Assembly: GCA_012515235.1 (NCBI GenBank)
Contig: JAAYYU010000035.1
Span: 1 to 64,000, forward strand
Direction: 5' to 3'
From: Candidatus Anammoximicrobium sp.
GTDB taxonomy: Bacteria; Planctomycetota; Planctomycetia; Pirellulales; Pirellulaceae
DNA: 64,000 bases
The notes under the pieces: generated by a model
Told to the model about the DNA's origin: nothing
The model's input: only the letters and a program-made list of their open reading frames with translations
Databases searched by the model: none
Shown: in pieces, positions 44,957 through 55,700 of the stretch
How positions within the stretch are numbered: position 1 is the stretch's first letter
Layout: the number at the start of each line of letters is the position of its first letter
Position numbers and translations under genes: made by a program

Positions 44957-47673
44957 TGGCGATGGAAAAACATCCTGCGGGTTTGGTTGGGAGCGGCGCG
45001 GCGCGAAGCGGACAGGAACGTCAGACGCGGTCGCACCGCGGGCAACGCTCGGCTTCGGAGGCCGGCGCTCGCGGGACGGCAAAGGGCGTGGGGCTCCGCC
45101 AGACTGCTGCGAGGTGGACGGGGTGGACGTTGCCAGCGGCGGCGATCCTCGCGACCTGCCTGTGGGCCGTCTCGAGCGCGGGGCTGCACGCCCAAGGCCT
45201 GACGTTCTACGTCGCCCCGAACGGCAACGACGCCTGGTCGGGCAAACTGGCCGAACCGCAAGGCGGCGACGGCCCCTTTGCCTCGATCGGGCGGGCGCGG
45301 GACGCTATTCGCCAGGCGAAGGCCGCCCCAGGCGGACTGCAGGAACCGGTCACCGTGCGGATCCGCGGCGGCACGTATTTCCTTTCCGAGACGATCCGCT
45401 TCGCGCCGGAGGACTCCGGCACGCCGCAAGCTCCCATCTCGTACGAAGCCTTCGCGGGCGAACAGCCGGTGTTGTGCGGCGGCAGAGTGGTGACCGGCTG
45501 GCAGCCCCACCAAGGCGAAATCCGCGTGGCCACGCTGCCCGAGGTGCAGGCCGGCCAGTGGTCCTTCCGCTCGCTGTTTGCCGATGGCCAGCGTCAGATT
45601 CGCGCCCGCCATCCAAACGTCGATCCGGCCGATCCCTACCGGACAGGATTCCTGTACGCGGATCGGGACATCCAGGGCTTTGGCCTGGCAGTCAACAACA
45701 TCCACAATACGGGCGACTGGATGGAATACAAGGTTCAGGTCCCCGCCGACGGCCAGTACGCGTTCTGGATGTACTACGGTGCGTTGAACGGGCCCTTCGG
45801 CAGGGCCGATATGAATGAACGAACGGTGCTGGTCGTCGATGGGGGAACCCCGATTCCGCTGCGGAACCTTCCCGATACAGGGGCCTGGCGCACGCTGCGC
45901 TGGTCCCAGGCCGCTTCCGTGCCGTTGACCAAGGGCGAGCACGTGCTGAAGTGGCAGAATATCAAGGGCGGCGGGCTGACGTTCGCGGCGTTTGCTCTGT
46001 CCGACGATCCGGCGTGGAAGCCGGTTGGAACGGTGCTGGCCAAGCCGGCGGAAGGCAAGCACGCGGTGGTTGTCCAAGCCGCCAACTTCGTCCGCTCGCA
46101 GGGGAAACAGTTGTCCGTCTCCGGCACCTCGGCGGGCTCGCCCACGGAGTTCCACTACGCGGCGGGAACGTTCCAGCCGTCCTGGGCCGCAGCGGGCGAC
46201 GCGGAAATCCACGTCTTCCAGTCGTCCTCCTGCCGGGCCTTCAAGGAGATCGTCTCGCTGGTGAAGGTCGACGTGCCGGACCGACGCCTGATCATCGGAG
46301 GCAAGGAGTGCCTGGTGCCGATCCTTCCCGGCGACCGCTACTTCGTCGAGAACGTGTTCTCGCAACTCGACAGCCCCGGCGAATGGTACCTCGACCGCCG
46401 GACGGGCCGGTTGTTTCACTGGCCGCCGGCCGGGGCCTCGGACCAGACGGCCGTCGTCGCCCCCGCGCTGGGCCGCATCGTCCAGATTCTCGGGGACGCC
46501 GCCGCCGGCCAGACGGTGAGCCACCTCCGCTTCTCCGGCCTCACGTTCCAGGAAACCGACTACTCGCCAGACGACGGCTGCGAGGGCTATCGCATGGGCA
46601 ACGACGGCGTGGTGTACATCCAGGACGCCACGGAGTGCGCCGTCGAACGCTGTACGTTCCGCAACATCGGCAAGTACGCCGTGTGCCTATCGGGCGGACG
46701 CGGCCACGCGATCAACGGCAACGATATCGCTCACAGCGCCGAAGGCGGCGTGCTGCTGCTGAAGACGGCGGGCAATACGGTCTCGGACAACCACATCCAC
46801 CATTGCGGCCTTGTGTACAAGCACATTGGCGGAGTGATCCTGGAAGGCGCGGGAACGGACGACAACGTGATCGCCCATAACGCGATCCACGACATCTCCC
46901 GCTACGGCATTTCGCTCAAGAGCGCCGGCTCGCGGAACCGCATCGAATTCAACCGCGTCCTGAACACGAGCTTGGAGACCTACGACACCGGAGCCATCGA
47001 GGTCACGCAACACGACCGGGAATTCCGCAGCGGCAGCGTGATCCGCAACAACATCGTGGGCGACTCGATCGGCTACTCCGCGGACGGGCCGAAGCCGATG
47101 TTCATGTCCTGGGGCATCTACCTGGATTCCTTTGCCGGCGGTTACACCGTGACGCACAACATCACGTACCGTTCCAGTCACGGCGGCCAGATGTTCCAGG
47201 GCGGCAAGGACAACAAGGTGGAAAACAATATCTTTGTGGACAGCGCCCGGAGCCAGGTGTACGTCAGCAATTTCTCCAACAACTCGACGGGCCTGACCTT
47301 CCAGCGAAACGTCGTCGCCTACACGGATCCGGAAGCCGCGCTGTTCGCTACCGGCCGGTTAAACGAGGAGGTAATTCGCATCGATCACAACCTGTACTGC
47401 CCGCCCGCCGACCAGACGCCGGTCAACCGCGACGGAACGACTTTTGCCGATTGGCAGAAACGGGGCTTTGACCGCAACTCGGTGATTGCCGATCCGTTGT
47501 TCGTCGACCCGGCTCACGACAACTACACGCTGCGTTCCGAATCTCCCGCCTTCAAGCTCGGTTTCGAGCCGATCGACACCAGCCGCGTGGGCCTGTTGCG
47601 CGACCGCTGCCGCTGCCCGATCCGCCCTGCGGCGCCGGAGCTTGGACTGATGGAGACCCGCGGGGACAAGTGA
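44956..47673 (+). CDS. Large secreted right-handed beta-helix protein
   Basis: 905 residues from ATG 44956. A long N-terminal stretch (~60 residues, Arg/Gly-rich) comes before a hydrophobic segment (L-P-A-A-A-I-L-A-T-C-L-W-A-V) and S-A-G-L-H-A-Q, so the signal is unusually late. Residues ~80-150 repeat the entry seen in the gene at 39338: F-Y-V-A-P-N-G-N-D-A-W-S-G and V-T-V-R-I-R-G-G-T-Y-F-L-S. Residues ~250-350 look like a carbohydrate-binding-like insert. Beta-helix coils fill ~540-800. G-E-W-Y-L-D-R-R-T-G-R-L-F-H-W matches the paralogue. Role: polysaccharide binding or cleavage, not proven. Confidence 0.82.
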   Translation: MAMEKHPAGLVGSGAARSGQERQTRSHRGQRSASEAGARGTAKGVGLRQTAARWTGWTLPAAAILATCLWAVSSAGLHAQGLTFYVAPNGNDAWSGKLAEPQGGDGPFASIGRARDAIRQAKAAPGGLQEPVTVRIRGGTYFLSETIRFAPEDSGTPQAPISYEAFAGEQPVLCGGRVVTGWQPHQGEIRVATLPEVQAGQWSFRSLFADGQRQIRARHPNVDPADPYRTGFLYADRDIQGFGLAVNNIHNTGDWMEYKVQVPADGQYAFWMYYGALNGPFGRADMNERTVLVVDGGTPIPLRNLPDTGAWRTLRWSQAASVPLTKGEHVLKWQNIKGGGLTFAAFALSDDPAWKPVGTVLAKPAEGKHAVVVQAANFVRSQGKQLSVSGTSAGSPTEFHYAAGTFQPSWAAAGDAEIHVFQSSSCRAFKEIVSLVKVDVPDRRLIIGGKECLVPILPGDRYFVENVFSQLDSPGEWYLDRRTGRLFHWPPAGASDQTAVVAPALGRIVQILGDAAAGQTVSHLRFSGLTFQETDYSPDDGCEGYRMGNDGVVYIQDATECAVERCTFRNIGKYAVCLSGGRGHAINGNDIAHSAEGGVLLLKTAGNTVSDNHIHHCGLVYKHIGGVILEGAGTDDNVIAHNAIHDISRYGISLKSAGSRNRIEFNRVLNTSLETYDTGAIEVTQHDREFRSGSVIRNNIVGDSIGYSADGPKPMFMSWGIYLDSFAGGYTVTHNITYRSSHGGQMFQGGKDNKVENNIFVDSARSQVYVSNFSNNSTGLTFQRNVVAYTDPEAALFATGRLNEEVIRIDHNLYCPPADQTPVNRDGTTFADWQKRGFDRNSVIADPLFVDPAHDNYTLRSESPAFKLGFEPIDTSRVGLLRDRCRCPIRPAAPELGLMETRGDK

Positions 47674-47740
47674 AGTTTGGGGATTCGTTGCTCCAGCGCG
47701 CAGGAGCGGCGCCGCCTGCCGCCCTGCGCCGTCCCACCGG

Positions 47741-50116
47741 TCAGTAGCGGAGGAAGCGGCTGCGGCGGTTCAGGAAATCTTGGAGTTCCGCAGACCACGC
47801 GGACTCCATTTCGGTGACCGTCTTTCCGGCCAGCACCGCTTCCAGCGTTTGGCGGTCGGACAGCAGGCCGTTGAATTTCTGCGACTCCCAGTCCTGAGCG
47901 TGCAGCCGGTGCAATTGCCGGCCGATCTCCAGGCCCGCGCGCACGGGGCGAAAGCGGCCACGGTCGACAACGACGACGTTCACTCCGCCACACAACTGGC
48001 CGGCAAATTTGCTGGCGTTTGGCGTAAACCGGATGGGGACAAAGCGGACGCCTTCCAAGCCGCTGTGATTGAGCGCCCGCGCCAGTCCGATTCCGTCCAG
48101 CCACGGAGCGCCGAACACTTCAAACGGCGTATCCGTGCCGCGGCCCACGGACATGTTCGTGGGCTCCAACAGGCAAATGCCCGGATACAGGACGGCCGCC
48201 GCCAGGCTGCGCATATTCGGCGACGGGTTGACCCACAGCAATCCGGTCCGATCGAAATAGTCCTCGCGCCGCCAGCCTTCAACGGGGATGACCTGCAGGT
48301 CGACACCCATCTGCAACTCGTCGTTGAACATCGCCGCCAACTCACCGACCGTCAGGCCGTGGCGGATCGGCAGGGTGTGAAAGCCCACGAACGACTGGCT
48401 GCCGTCGTCCAGGATCGGGCCTTCGACGTCGACGGCGTTGATCGGATTTGGACGATCCAGGACGACGAACCGCAGCTTGTGCTCGGCTGCGGCCCGCATG
48501 GCGTTGCCCATCGTCGAAATATACGTGTAAAACCGGGCTCCGATGTCCTGGATGTCAAAGACCAACGTATCCAGGCCCTCCAGGCTGGCCGCTGTCGGAG
48601 TGCGGTTCTTGCCGTACAGGCTGAAGACCGGCAATCCCGTGCGGGCGTCCTGCATGTCGCCGATGGCGGCCTCCAGCTTGCCCTCCAGACCGTGCTCCGG
48701 GCTGAACAGCGCCTTCAACTGCACGCCCTCCGCCCGCTGCAGCAATTCGGCGTTGCTCACCCCCGTGCGATCGACGCCGGTCTGGTTGGTGATCAGGCCC
48801 ACCCGCCGCCCCTGCAGCTGGCGGAAGCCATCGCGGACCAGGACGTCGATCCCCGTCAGCACCGTGGTCTCCCGCGCGGCCGCGCTGGCCGGCGGCGCGG
48901 CGGGGGCCTGTTCCATTGCCGCGACGGCAAGCGTGCCGATGCGGCCGATCATTGGGTTGACCGATCCTTTGCCGTCGGGATGCAGCCGGTTGCTGAGGAA
49001 GACGACGATCAACTCCAACTGCGGATCGATCCAGATTCCCGTGCCCGTGAATCCGCCGTGCCCGAAGGCCCGCGGCGAGTACAGATCGCCCCGGTTCGAC
49101 GAGTACCCGGTGCGCATGTCCCAGCCTAAACCGCGCAGCCCGTCCCCAGCGCGCAGGGGCGTCGTCATCTGAGCCACCGTGGCCGACTGGAGGACCGTCA
49201 CGCCGCCGTAGCGGCCACCTTGGATCAGCATCTGGCCGTACACGGCGAGGTCCTCGGCCGTCGAAAACAGTCCGGCGTGGCCAGCGATGCCACCCAGCAG
49301 ATGCGCGCGGGGGTCGTGGACCTCGCCGCACATCCACCGCTGGTCGCGTTTCTCTGTCGCCGCCGCACGCTTTCGCAACGGCTCGTCGGGCAAGTAACCG
49401 GTTTCGCTCATCCCCAGCGGTCCGTAGATGTGTTGCCGGCTGAATTCGTGGACGTTGCGGCCGGAAACGCGTCGGACCAGTTCGCCGAGCACGAGGAAAC
49501 CGACGTCGGAATACAGGAAGCGACTGCCCACCTCCGCGGTCAACGGCAGAGCCCAGATCCGATGCCAAGCCTTGTCCGGGCCTTCCTCGTAGTCCCGCAG
49601 CGAATTGTCGGGCGTCAAGCCGCTTTGATGAGTCAACAGTTGAAGGATGGTCACGTCCTGCTTGCCGTTCTGGGCGAATTCGGGCAGGTGCTTGGCCACG
49701 GGATCGTCCAGTTTGACCTGCCCCGCTTCGACGAGTTTCATCACGCTGGTCGCCGTCGCGATCGGCTTGGTCAGCGACGCCAGATCAAAGACGGTATCCG
49801 TGGTCATCGGCACTTCGACGGGTTCGCATTGGCGATGGCCGAAGGCGCGCAAATAGGCGATGTGGCCCTGGCGAGCCACCAGGACCACCGCGCCGGCCAT
49901 CTCGCCGCGTTGGATGCCTTCCTGGACCACTTGATCGATCATCGCCAGCCGCGCCGCATGCAGGCCGACTTGTTGCGGTGCCGCGTGCGGCAGCTTCGAC
50001 GGCGCCGGAGCAGCTACTTCCGCCGCTGCGGCGCTGCCCCCGAGCGACAACACGACCACCGCCGCCAGAACGCAGCAACACCTCCGAGCACATCGGGACT
50101 TGCGATTCGCGCACAT
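47741..50116 (-). CDS. Beta-lactamase-fold / NamZ (DUF1343) fusion
   Basis: 791 residues from ATG 50116 (AAGGAAA upstream). The signal peptide ends A-A-A-A. The first ~420 residues are a serine beta-lactamase/esterase fold: S-L-T-K near residue 115, Y-S-D-V-G near 210 and H-G-G-F-T-G-T-G. Residues ~440-791 match DUF1343, now known as the exo-beta-N-acetylmuramidase NamZ (GH171): G-R-R-V-G-L-I-T-N-Q-T-G-V-D, S-P-E-H-G-L and V-F-D-I-Q-D-I-G-A-R-F-Y-T-Y. This fusion could cut N-acetylmuramic acid from peptidoglycan fragments and hydrolyse a peptide or ester side group. Both active-site sets look intact. Confidence 0.85.
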   Translation of the reverse strand: MCANRKSRCARRCCCVLAAVVVLSLGGSAAAAEVAAPAPSKLPHAAPQQVGLHAARLAMIDQVVQEGIQRGEMAGAVVLVARQGHIAYLRAFGHRQCEPVEVPMTTDTVFDLASLTKPIATATSVMKLVEAGQVKLDDPVAKHLPEFAQNGKQDVTILQLLTHQSGLTPDNSLRDYEEGPDKAWHRIWALPLTAEVGSRFLYSDVGFLVLGELVRRVSGRNVHEFSRQHIYGPLGMSETGYLPDEPLRKRAAATEKRDQRWMCGEVHDPRAHLLGGIAGHAGLFSTAEDLAVYGQMLIQGGRYGGVTVLQSATVAQMTTPLRAGDGLRGLGWDMRTGYSSNRGDLYSPRAFGHGGFTGTGIWIDPQLELIVVFLSNRLHPDGKGSVNPMIGRIGTLAVAAMEQAPAAPPASAAARETTVLTGIDVLVRDGFRQLQGRRVGLITNQTGVDRTGVSNAELLQRAEGVQLKALFSPEHGLEGKLEAAIGDMQDARTGLPVFSLYGKNRTPTAASLEGLDTLVFDIQDIGARFYTYISTMGNAMRAAAEHKLRFVVLDRPNPINAVDVEGPILDDGSQSFVGFHTLPIRHGLTVGELAAMFNDELQMGVDLQVIPVEGWRREDYFDRTGLLWVNPSPNMRSLAAAVLYPGICLLEPTNMSVGRGTDTPFEVFGAPWLDGIGLARALNHSGLEGVRFVPIRFTPNASKFAGQLCGGVNVVVVDRGRFRPVRAGLEIGRQLHRLHAQDWESQKFNGLLSDRQTLEAVLAGKTVTEMESAWSAELQDFLNRRSRFLRY

Positions 50117-50558
50117 CGTGATGGTTTCCTTTCGAGCAACGCATGGAACACTCGGACGACGCTGACGCGCCGAGTATAGCAGGAAAACCGAGAAAACCAA
50201 GGAAACGCCGGCACCAGACCGCAATCATGCACGCTTGTTCGTCCCAGCCTCCTTGCGCCGTGAGACTTGTCTTCGCGCCCCTGCCGTCGGCGGCGTCAAG
50301 GATGGCTGCCGCGCGCGGGAAACGAGCCGGCCCGCTTGTGAAATCGCTTGTCGTCCGCTCGAATAATTGGTCGTCAGACCGTTCTGGGCGGCCCCGGATT
50401 GGCGTCTCGAACGGCCGATGTGCCTCAAGATTCAGAGAGCCCCCAGTCGGCCCTTTCGGCTGGGTCGGAAGACATGCGCCGAACAAAAGTGCTGACCGCT
50501 GACCACTGACCACTGACCGCTGACCAATTCCCCAGCTTTCCGGAAGACGGAGCCACTT
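50117..50558. other. Spacer with heptamer tandem repeat
   Basis: No gene supported. A 7-bp repeat (G/A-CTGACC) occurs five times in a row at 50491-50525. Such heptamer tracts are known in several bacteria. It lies 33 bp upstream of deoC. Confidence 0.55.
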
Positions 50559-51266
50559 ATGGGCTATACTTACGACCAGATCGCCAAGATGATCGACCAC
50601 TCGCTGCTCAACCCGGCGTTAACCGACGCCGAGTTGGAGGAAGGTTGCCGGATCGGCTTGCAGTACCATGTCGCTTCGGTCTGCATCAAGCCGCACTACC
50701 TGCGACGTTGCGTGGAATTGCTGGCCGGCAGCACGGTCGCGCCGGGCACGGTGATTGGATTCCCGCATGGCAACAACACCACGACTGTCAAGGTGGCGGA
50801 GGCCGAACAGGCCTTGGCTGACGGCGGGATTGAGTTGGACATGGTTGCCAACGTGGGCAAGACGCTCAGCGGCGACTGGGATTATGTGCGTCGGGACATC
50901 GGGGCGGTGGTCGAGCGGGCGCATCAGGCTGGGGCCAAGGTGAAAGTGATCTTTGAGAACGGTTATCTGCGGGACGAGCACAAGATCCGTCTGTGTGAGA
51001 TCTGCGGCGAAGTGAACGCCGATTGGGTCAAGACGGCGACGGGGTTCGGTCCCAGCGGAGCCACGGTAGAGGACGTGCGTCTGATGCGCAGGCACGCGCC
51101 GTCGCACGTTCAGGTCAAGGCGGCTGGCGGCATCCGCACGTTAGCCGGCCTGTTGGAAATCCGCGCGGCAGGCGCCACGCGGTGCGGCGCGACGCGGACC
51201 GTGGACATGCTGGACGAGTGCCAGCGGGTCCTGAGACAAGGATTCTTGGAAACAGCCGATTTCTGA
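50559..51266 (+). CDS. deoC: Deoxyribose-phosphate aldolase
   Basis: 235 residues. The family start I-D-H-S-L-L-N-P is at about residues 12-19. V-I-G-F-P-H-G-N is near 66. The Schiff-base lysine is in V-K-T-A-T-G-F-G (about residue 158). The second active-site lysine is in V-K-A-A-G-G-I-R-T (about 188). It cleaves 2-deoxyribose 5-phosphate to acetaldehyde and glyceraldehyde 3-phosphate. yraN starts 10 bp later, probably in the same transcript. Confidence 0.95.
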   Translation: MGYTYDQIAKMIDHSLLNPALTDAELEEGCRIGLQYHVASVCIKPHYLRRCVELLAGSTVAPGTVIGFPHGNNTTTVKVAEAEQALADGGIELDMVANVGKTLSGDWDYVRRDIGAVVERAHQAGAKVKVIFENGYLRDEHKIRLCEICGEVNADWVKTATGFGPSGATVEDVRLMRRHAPSHVQVKAAGGIRTLAGLLEIRAAGATRCGATRTVDMLDECQRVLRQGFLETADF

Positions 51267-51276
51267 GCGAGCGGTT

Positions 51277-51717
51277 ATGAATCCGGGCCAATGGATACGA
51301 AATCAGTGGCAAAAACTGAAGCGATTCTGGCCGCAGGCGCCGTCGCTGGGCCGACGCGGCGAGGCGGCGGCGGCCCGGTTCCTGAAGAAGAAGGGGTACG
51401 TTATCGTCGCCCGCTCCGACCGCATGCGTCTGGGCGAGCTTGACCTCGTGGCCGTCGACGGCCGCACGGTCGTGTTTGTGGAAGTCAAGACCCGCCGGTC
51501 CCACGAGAGTGGTCATCCGGCCGAAGCGGTAGGCGACGACAAGCAGCGGCGATTGACCCGTTTGGCCCTGACCTATCTCAAACGGCACAACCTGCTGGAA
51601 TATCCCGCCCGCTTCGACGTGGTGGCCGTCACCTGGGCGGACGACCGCCGCGAACCCGTCATCGAGCATTTCCCGAACGCCTTCGAGGCCGTGGGCCAAT
51701 GGCAGTTGTTCGGTTGA
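51277..51717 (+). CDS. yraN: YraN/UPF0102 family protein
   Basis: 146 residues. The nuclease-like core is G-E-A-A-A-A-R-F-L-K-K-K-G-Y, then G-E-L-D-L-V-A-V-D-G-R-T-V-V-F-V-E-V-K-T-R. D and E-V-K match the PD-(D/E)xK fold. The function is unproven, possibly nucleic-acid repair or uptake. It follows deoC closely and ends before the repeat element at 51758. Confidence 0.9.
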   Translation: MNPGQWIRNQWQKLKRFWPQAPSLGRRGEAAAARFLKKKGYVIVARSDRMRLGELDLVAVDGRTVVFVEVKTRRSHESGHPAEAVGDDKQRRLTRLALTYLKRHNLLEYPARFDVVAVTWADDRREPVIEHFPNAFEAVGQWQLFG

Positions 51718-51757
51718 GATGCGAGCACCAAACGGTAGGAGGCTGCTTTTTCGCGTT

Positions 51758-51957
51758 GTTGATGAAATCACGGTCTCAGCGCTGGGTCTCGGCGCTGGGG
51801 TCAGGCTTACAGAATTCAATTTTGGCCAAGCAAGGTCGTTCCCTATCGCTGGGCTCACCATCGGCCAAAACTGAATTCTGTAAGCCTGACCCCCTGTCGT
51901 ACCAGCGTGCGATCATGAACAGCAACACGACCTGCCCATTTCCCGCTTGGTGCTAGC
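51758..51957. repeat. ~200-bp palindromic repeat element, copy A
   Basis: Two 31-nt arms at 51797-51827 and 51863-51893 are inverted repeats with one mismatch. They begin GGGGTCAGGCTTACAG and contain GAATTC. The same text (diverged) is at 58066-58256. It resembles elements linked to REP-associated Y1 transposases. No transposase gene is inside. The rest of the spacer (51718-52089) holds no gene. Confidence 0.8.
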
Positions 51958-52089
51958 ACCCCGCGCGGCGAATTCGTATCGCTTTGAAACGGAAGGAACT
52001 GTAACCTTCCGCCATCTTGCCGGATCAGTGTTGGAAAAGCCCAATTGCTCGGAGCAAGACGTCCGAGTTCGACTTGGAAGGAGAAAACA

Positions 52090-52725
52090 ATGTCCGGGAA
52101 GCTTTTTACGACGGGATTGGTTGTAGGTCTGGCAACGCTGCTCTCTGGGGCGGCTGGTTGCTCGAACTTGAATAAACCGGCCTTTGACGCGTCCGCGGCA
52201 GTGGTTTCCCCCACCGCGCCGCCGATGGTGGGGAATGACCAGTCGCCGTTCCGCCAACGCGACGAGAGGCCGCTTGCCGGCGTCTTGCCAGCTTCGGAAC
52301 CCCGGCCCACCGACTTCGGTCTGGAGACTCGCCACGGCGATTCGGTTGCGTCGACGGCGGATGTGGCCAGTGGTTCCGACACGTTCATCGTATCGGACAA
52401 GATGATTTTGCCGCGGACGGTAGTCCATGTGAAGCAATCGAATTTTGACGCCGAAGTCCTGCAATCGGACGTGCCGGTGCTCGTCGATTTTTACGCCGAC
52501 TGGTGCGGTCCGTGCAAAAAGCTATCGCCGCTGCTGGATCAACTGGCGCATCAAACCGAGGGCGCACGAATCGTTAAAGTCAATATCGACGACAGTCCGG
52601 AATTGGCGATCCGGTACGGCGTCAAGGGCATTCCTCATCTGCAGGTCTTCAAAGGCGGCAAGGCGGTCGCGCAGCACGTCGGGATGGCCAACAAGCAACA
52701 GTTGTCGGAAATGCTGGCGCTGTGA
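52090..52725 (+). CDS. Thioredoxin-domain lipoprotein
   Basis: 211 residues from ATG 52090 (GGAAGGAG upstream). The lipobox L-L-S-G-A-A-G-C gives a lipidated Cys at ~24. A Pro/Ser/Asp-rich linker of ~80 residues leads to a complete thioredoxin domain: V-D-F-Y-A-D-W-C-G-P-C-K-K with the redox pair at residues 139 and 142, and G-I-P-H-L near 180 with the cis-Pro. It would be anchored to a membrane facing the periplasm and shuffle thiols. The open frame upstream (52045) has no ribosome binding site. Confidence 0.88.
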   Translation: MSGKLFTTGLVVGLATLLSGAAGCSNLNKPAFDASAAVVSPTAPPMVGNDQSPFRQRDERPLAGVLPASEPRPTDFGLETRHGDSVASTADVASGSDTFIVSDKMILPRTVVHVKQSNFDAEVLQSDVPVLVDFYADWCGPCKKLSPLLDQLAHQTEGARIVKVNIDDSPELAIRYGVKGIPHLQVFKGGKAVAQHVGMANKQQLSEMLAL

Positions 52726-52793
52726 GGCGGAATCTTGCCTGAAGTCAGTCAACGAATCCGGGCCCGGATTCGCACAGCGGCCGGGTTCGGATT

Positions 52794-55700
52794 CTACTCA
52801 GCGACAAAACGGTAAGCAAAGATCTCGGGTTCGCATTCCAGGGCCAACGTTTCGCCGGCCGCCGTGCGACGCAGACAGCGGCCATCCTCCGCCAACGCTT
52901 CGATATGCGAGGGCTTGGCCAACTGCCACGGCAGACGATCCCAACGCAGTTCGAACCGCGTGCGGACCGAGCCGCTGTCAGGCAGCGGGATCAACAGCAG
53001 CGATTTTTCCTGCCGGACCAGACGTGCGCCGCCAGCGGTCCGCAAGGCTCCGAAATCGACCGGCTTGCCGTCCGGGTTCTGGCGGGCCAGGTGCGGATCG
53101 GCGACTGCGTTCAGCGGTTCCCAACGCACGCCCGTCACTTGATCGGTCTGGCCGGTCAGCTCGACGGTCCCCAGTCGGATGCGGCGTTCGCCGTCGTCGG
53201 TGCCCTGTAACGCCAGTCGCGGTCCGCCGCTGCCTGGCGAGTACAAACCGACACGCAATTCGAACTTTGCGCCGGGTTTCTGTGCGTCCGGCAGATAGGC
53301 CGTAGCCGGCATGGCAATCTGTCCGGTGCGCTGCTGGCCGAAACGGTTCCCGTCATACACGGCCTGGAACGCGATTTCGCCCTGGGTGTCGACAAAGTGC
53401 AGGAACGGCTGGTAGCCGTCCGGCACGGGGTCGTCGGCCGCCCAGTGGATGACGATTTCGAGCTTACGGCCATCGGCGGACGTGACAGACGCGGCGGATG
53501 GCCGGATGCGCGGCCCTCCGGCGACGAGTTGGCGAGCGTTGACATAGATTTGTTCGGGCGAACTGGCCGTTTCGACAATCAGACTGTCGCGGCGGCAGAT
53601 CGCGGCGGTCACGAGACCGTCCGCAGTCGGTATCCGAGCCAGGAATCCGTACTGCGGCAGGGGCTGCGGGCAGCCCGGCACGCGCCAATCCTCCGCGCCG
53701 CGATTGACCCAGACCTCGCCGCCTCCCGACCAGCGAACGTGCTGGCGGTGCAAGTCGCCGTCTGCGAATTCAACGGCCTCGATCGTCCGCAGGGCGAGGG
53801 TCCGCATCAGATCCTGGGTCAGCCAGTACTTCCGCACCACATCGCGGCTGAACGGCTGGCTGACCATCGTCGGATGGCCGGTCAGCACTTCGGTCGCCAG
53901 GTAATCGTCGCTGTAAATGCCGTGCATACGGGCGTCGAGTCCGGCCTGATAACGGCCCGAGTAACCGGCTCCGTGCAGGATGAACCGATCGTGATGGGCA
54001 AAGTCGAACCACGGAATCCGCTCGGCGTCCTCGCAGGCAATATTCCACACGCTCCAGCCGTGATCGCCGGGCAGAGACGGGCCGACGCGCAGGTGGTTTG
54101 TTTGGGCGCCGTCCAGGGTGCCGATCAACTGGTCGTGACCGCTTTCGGAGATTTGCGGAGCCTGGTCGCCCAGGAGGTCTCGGATCCCGGCGAAGTGCCT
54201 GCCCCAGGCGTCACGGGTCGAGACGCAATCCAAGAACCGCCCATCGGCGGTCCAATAGTCGTACGGCCGAGCGCTTGACCAGACATCGATGAAGTATGCA
54301 CTGGGCGCGAGGTTCTCCTGGATGGCCTTCAGGTTCGGCTCGAGATGGTTGGCGATTCGATCGGCGCGGTATCGGTACGACTGGGCACCCCGCCCCTTGT
54401 TCAGCCACGCTCGGACCGGCCGTCCGTCGGCGTGGAAGGCGATCTCTCGCTGGTAGGAAAAGCCTTCGGCGTCCGGGTACATGTCGATGTAGTTGTCGTG
54501 CAAGGCGAACAGGACACCGCTCTGGCGGCAAGCTTCGATCAGCCGTTTCAGTTCCTCCTCGGTACCCAAGTCCGGATTGGGCGGATAGATTTCCGGCAAG
54601 CGATAGTCGTAGCCCCAACGTTGCCAGTTGTGCCAGACTACGGCGGCGTCGGTCAGGCCGTAGCGGAACGCGCGCTGCAGCGCGTCGCCCGACGCTCCAT
54701 ACCGCCCCCCCCACAGATCGAATACGAATCGTCCGGCCAGTTTCCGCACGCCGTCTGCGGCCTGCAGGCCATTGACGTCCCGGTACTGTCGAGCCGCCTC
54801 CCAGACGCTGGCCCCCGGCACGAATGTGAAGGTGGCGTTGTGGGCGGTGTGCAGCGAGTAGTGCTTGGCCGCCGGGTCGACGTCCAAACGCGACGGCGGC
54901 AGGTCCACCGCTTGGACCAAGGACATCCCGTTGGCAAACGCCAACCCGACGTGCGACGTCGCAAGCCGGTGCCCGTCGAAACTCAACTGAAACGCGCCCG
55001 GCTGTTGAATCACATTGCCGTGGCCGGCGTAGAGACACTGGACGGCGTCACGGAACTGATCGACCGCCAGTTCCTCGAAATGCGGCGCGAACCAAGGCTG
55101 TGGCAACGGAGCGTTTTCCAGCCGGAAGCCGATCCGCAGGACGTTGTCTTTCAACGCCGCGCGGCCGACCACGTCGAACGCGCCGCGCGGACTCTCAAAA
55201 CGATGTCGGATCTCGCAAGCTCCAGCCTGTCGCGGCGGAGACCTGGCTTCGACAAGCGTGGCCGGCGAGCACGGGTCGTCCACGCGCATTCCCAGCACGC
55301 GAACGCGAAAGCCGCGGAAAGAGAGCTGCCGCTGGCCGCCGAGAAAGCTGACGGTGGCGTCCAGCAGGCCCCGCTGGCCGGGCCAGAGGCGGACTTCGTA
55401 CGACTCTGGACCCACCTGAATGCTGCCCAACCGCTCCTCGCCAAGGGGCGTGAGCGGCGGGTACGCGACGGCCGGCTGGGGCGGCTGGCCGATGACCAGC
55501 GTCGGCTCGGCCCAGTAGGATTGGTCGAAAGCCGTGTTCTTCTTCGGACCGGGGTGCGATTCCAGCTGCAGCCGGATCTTCCGCCCGGCAAACCGGCTCA
55601 GGTCCGCCTCGCCGTCTTCCCACTGCTTGGCCGCCGAATGACGCTCGAAGACCACCTCGCCCAACTCGCCTTCTGGAGCATCCCCTGCGGCGACTCGCAC

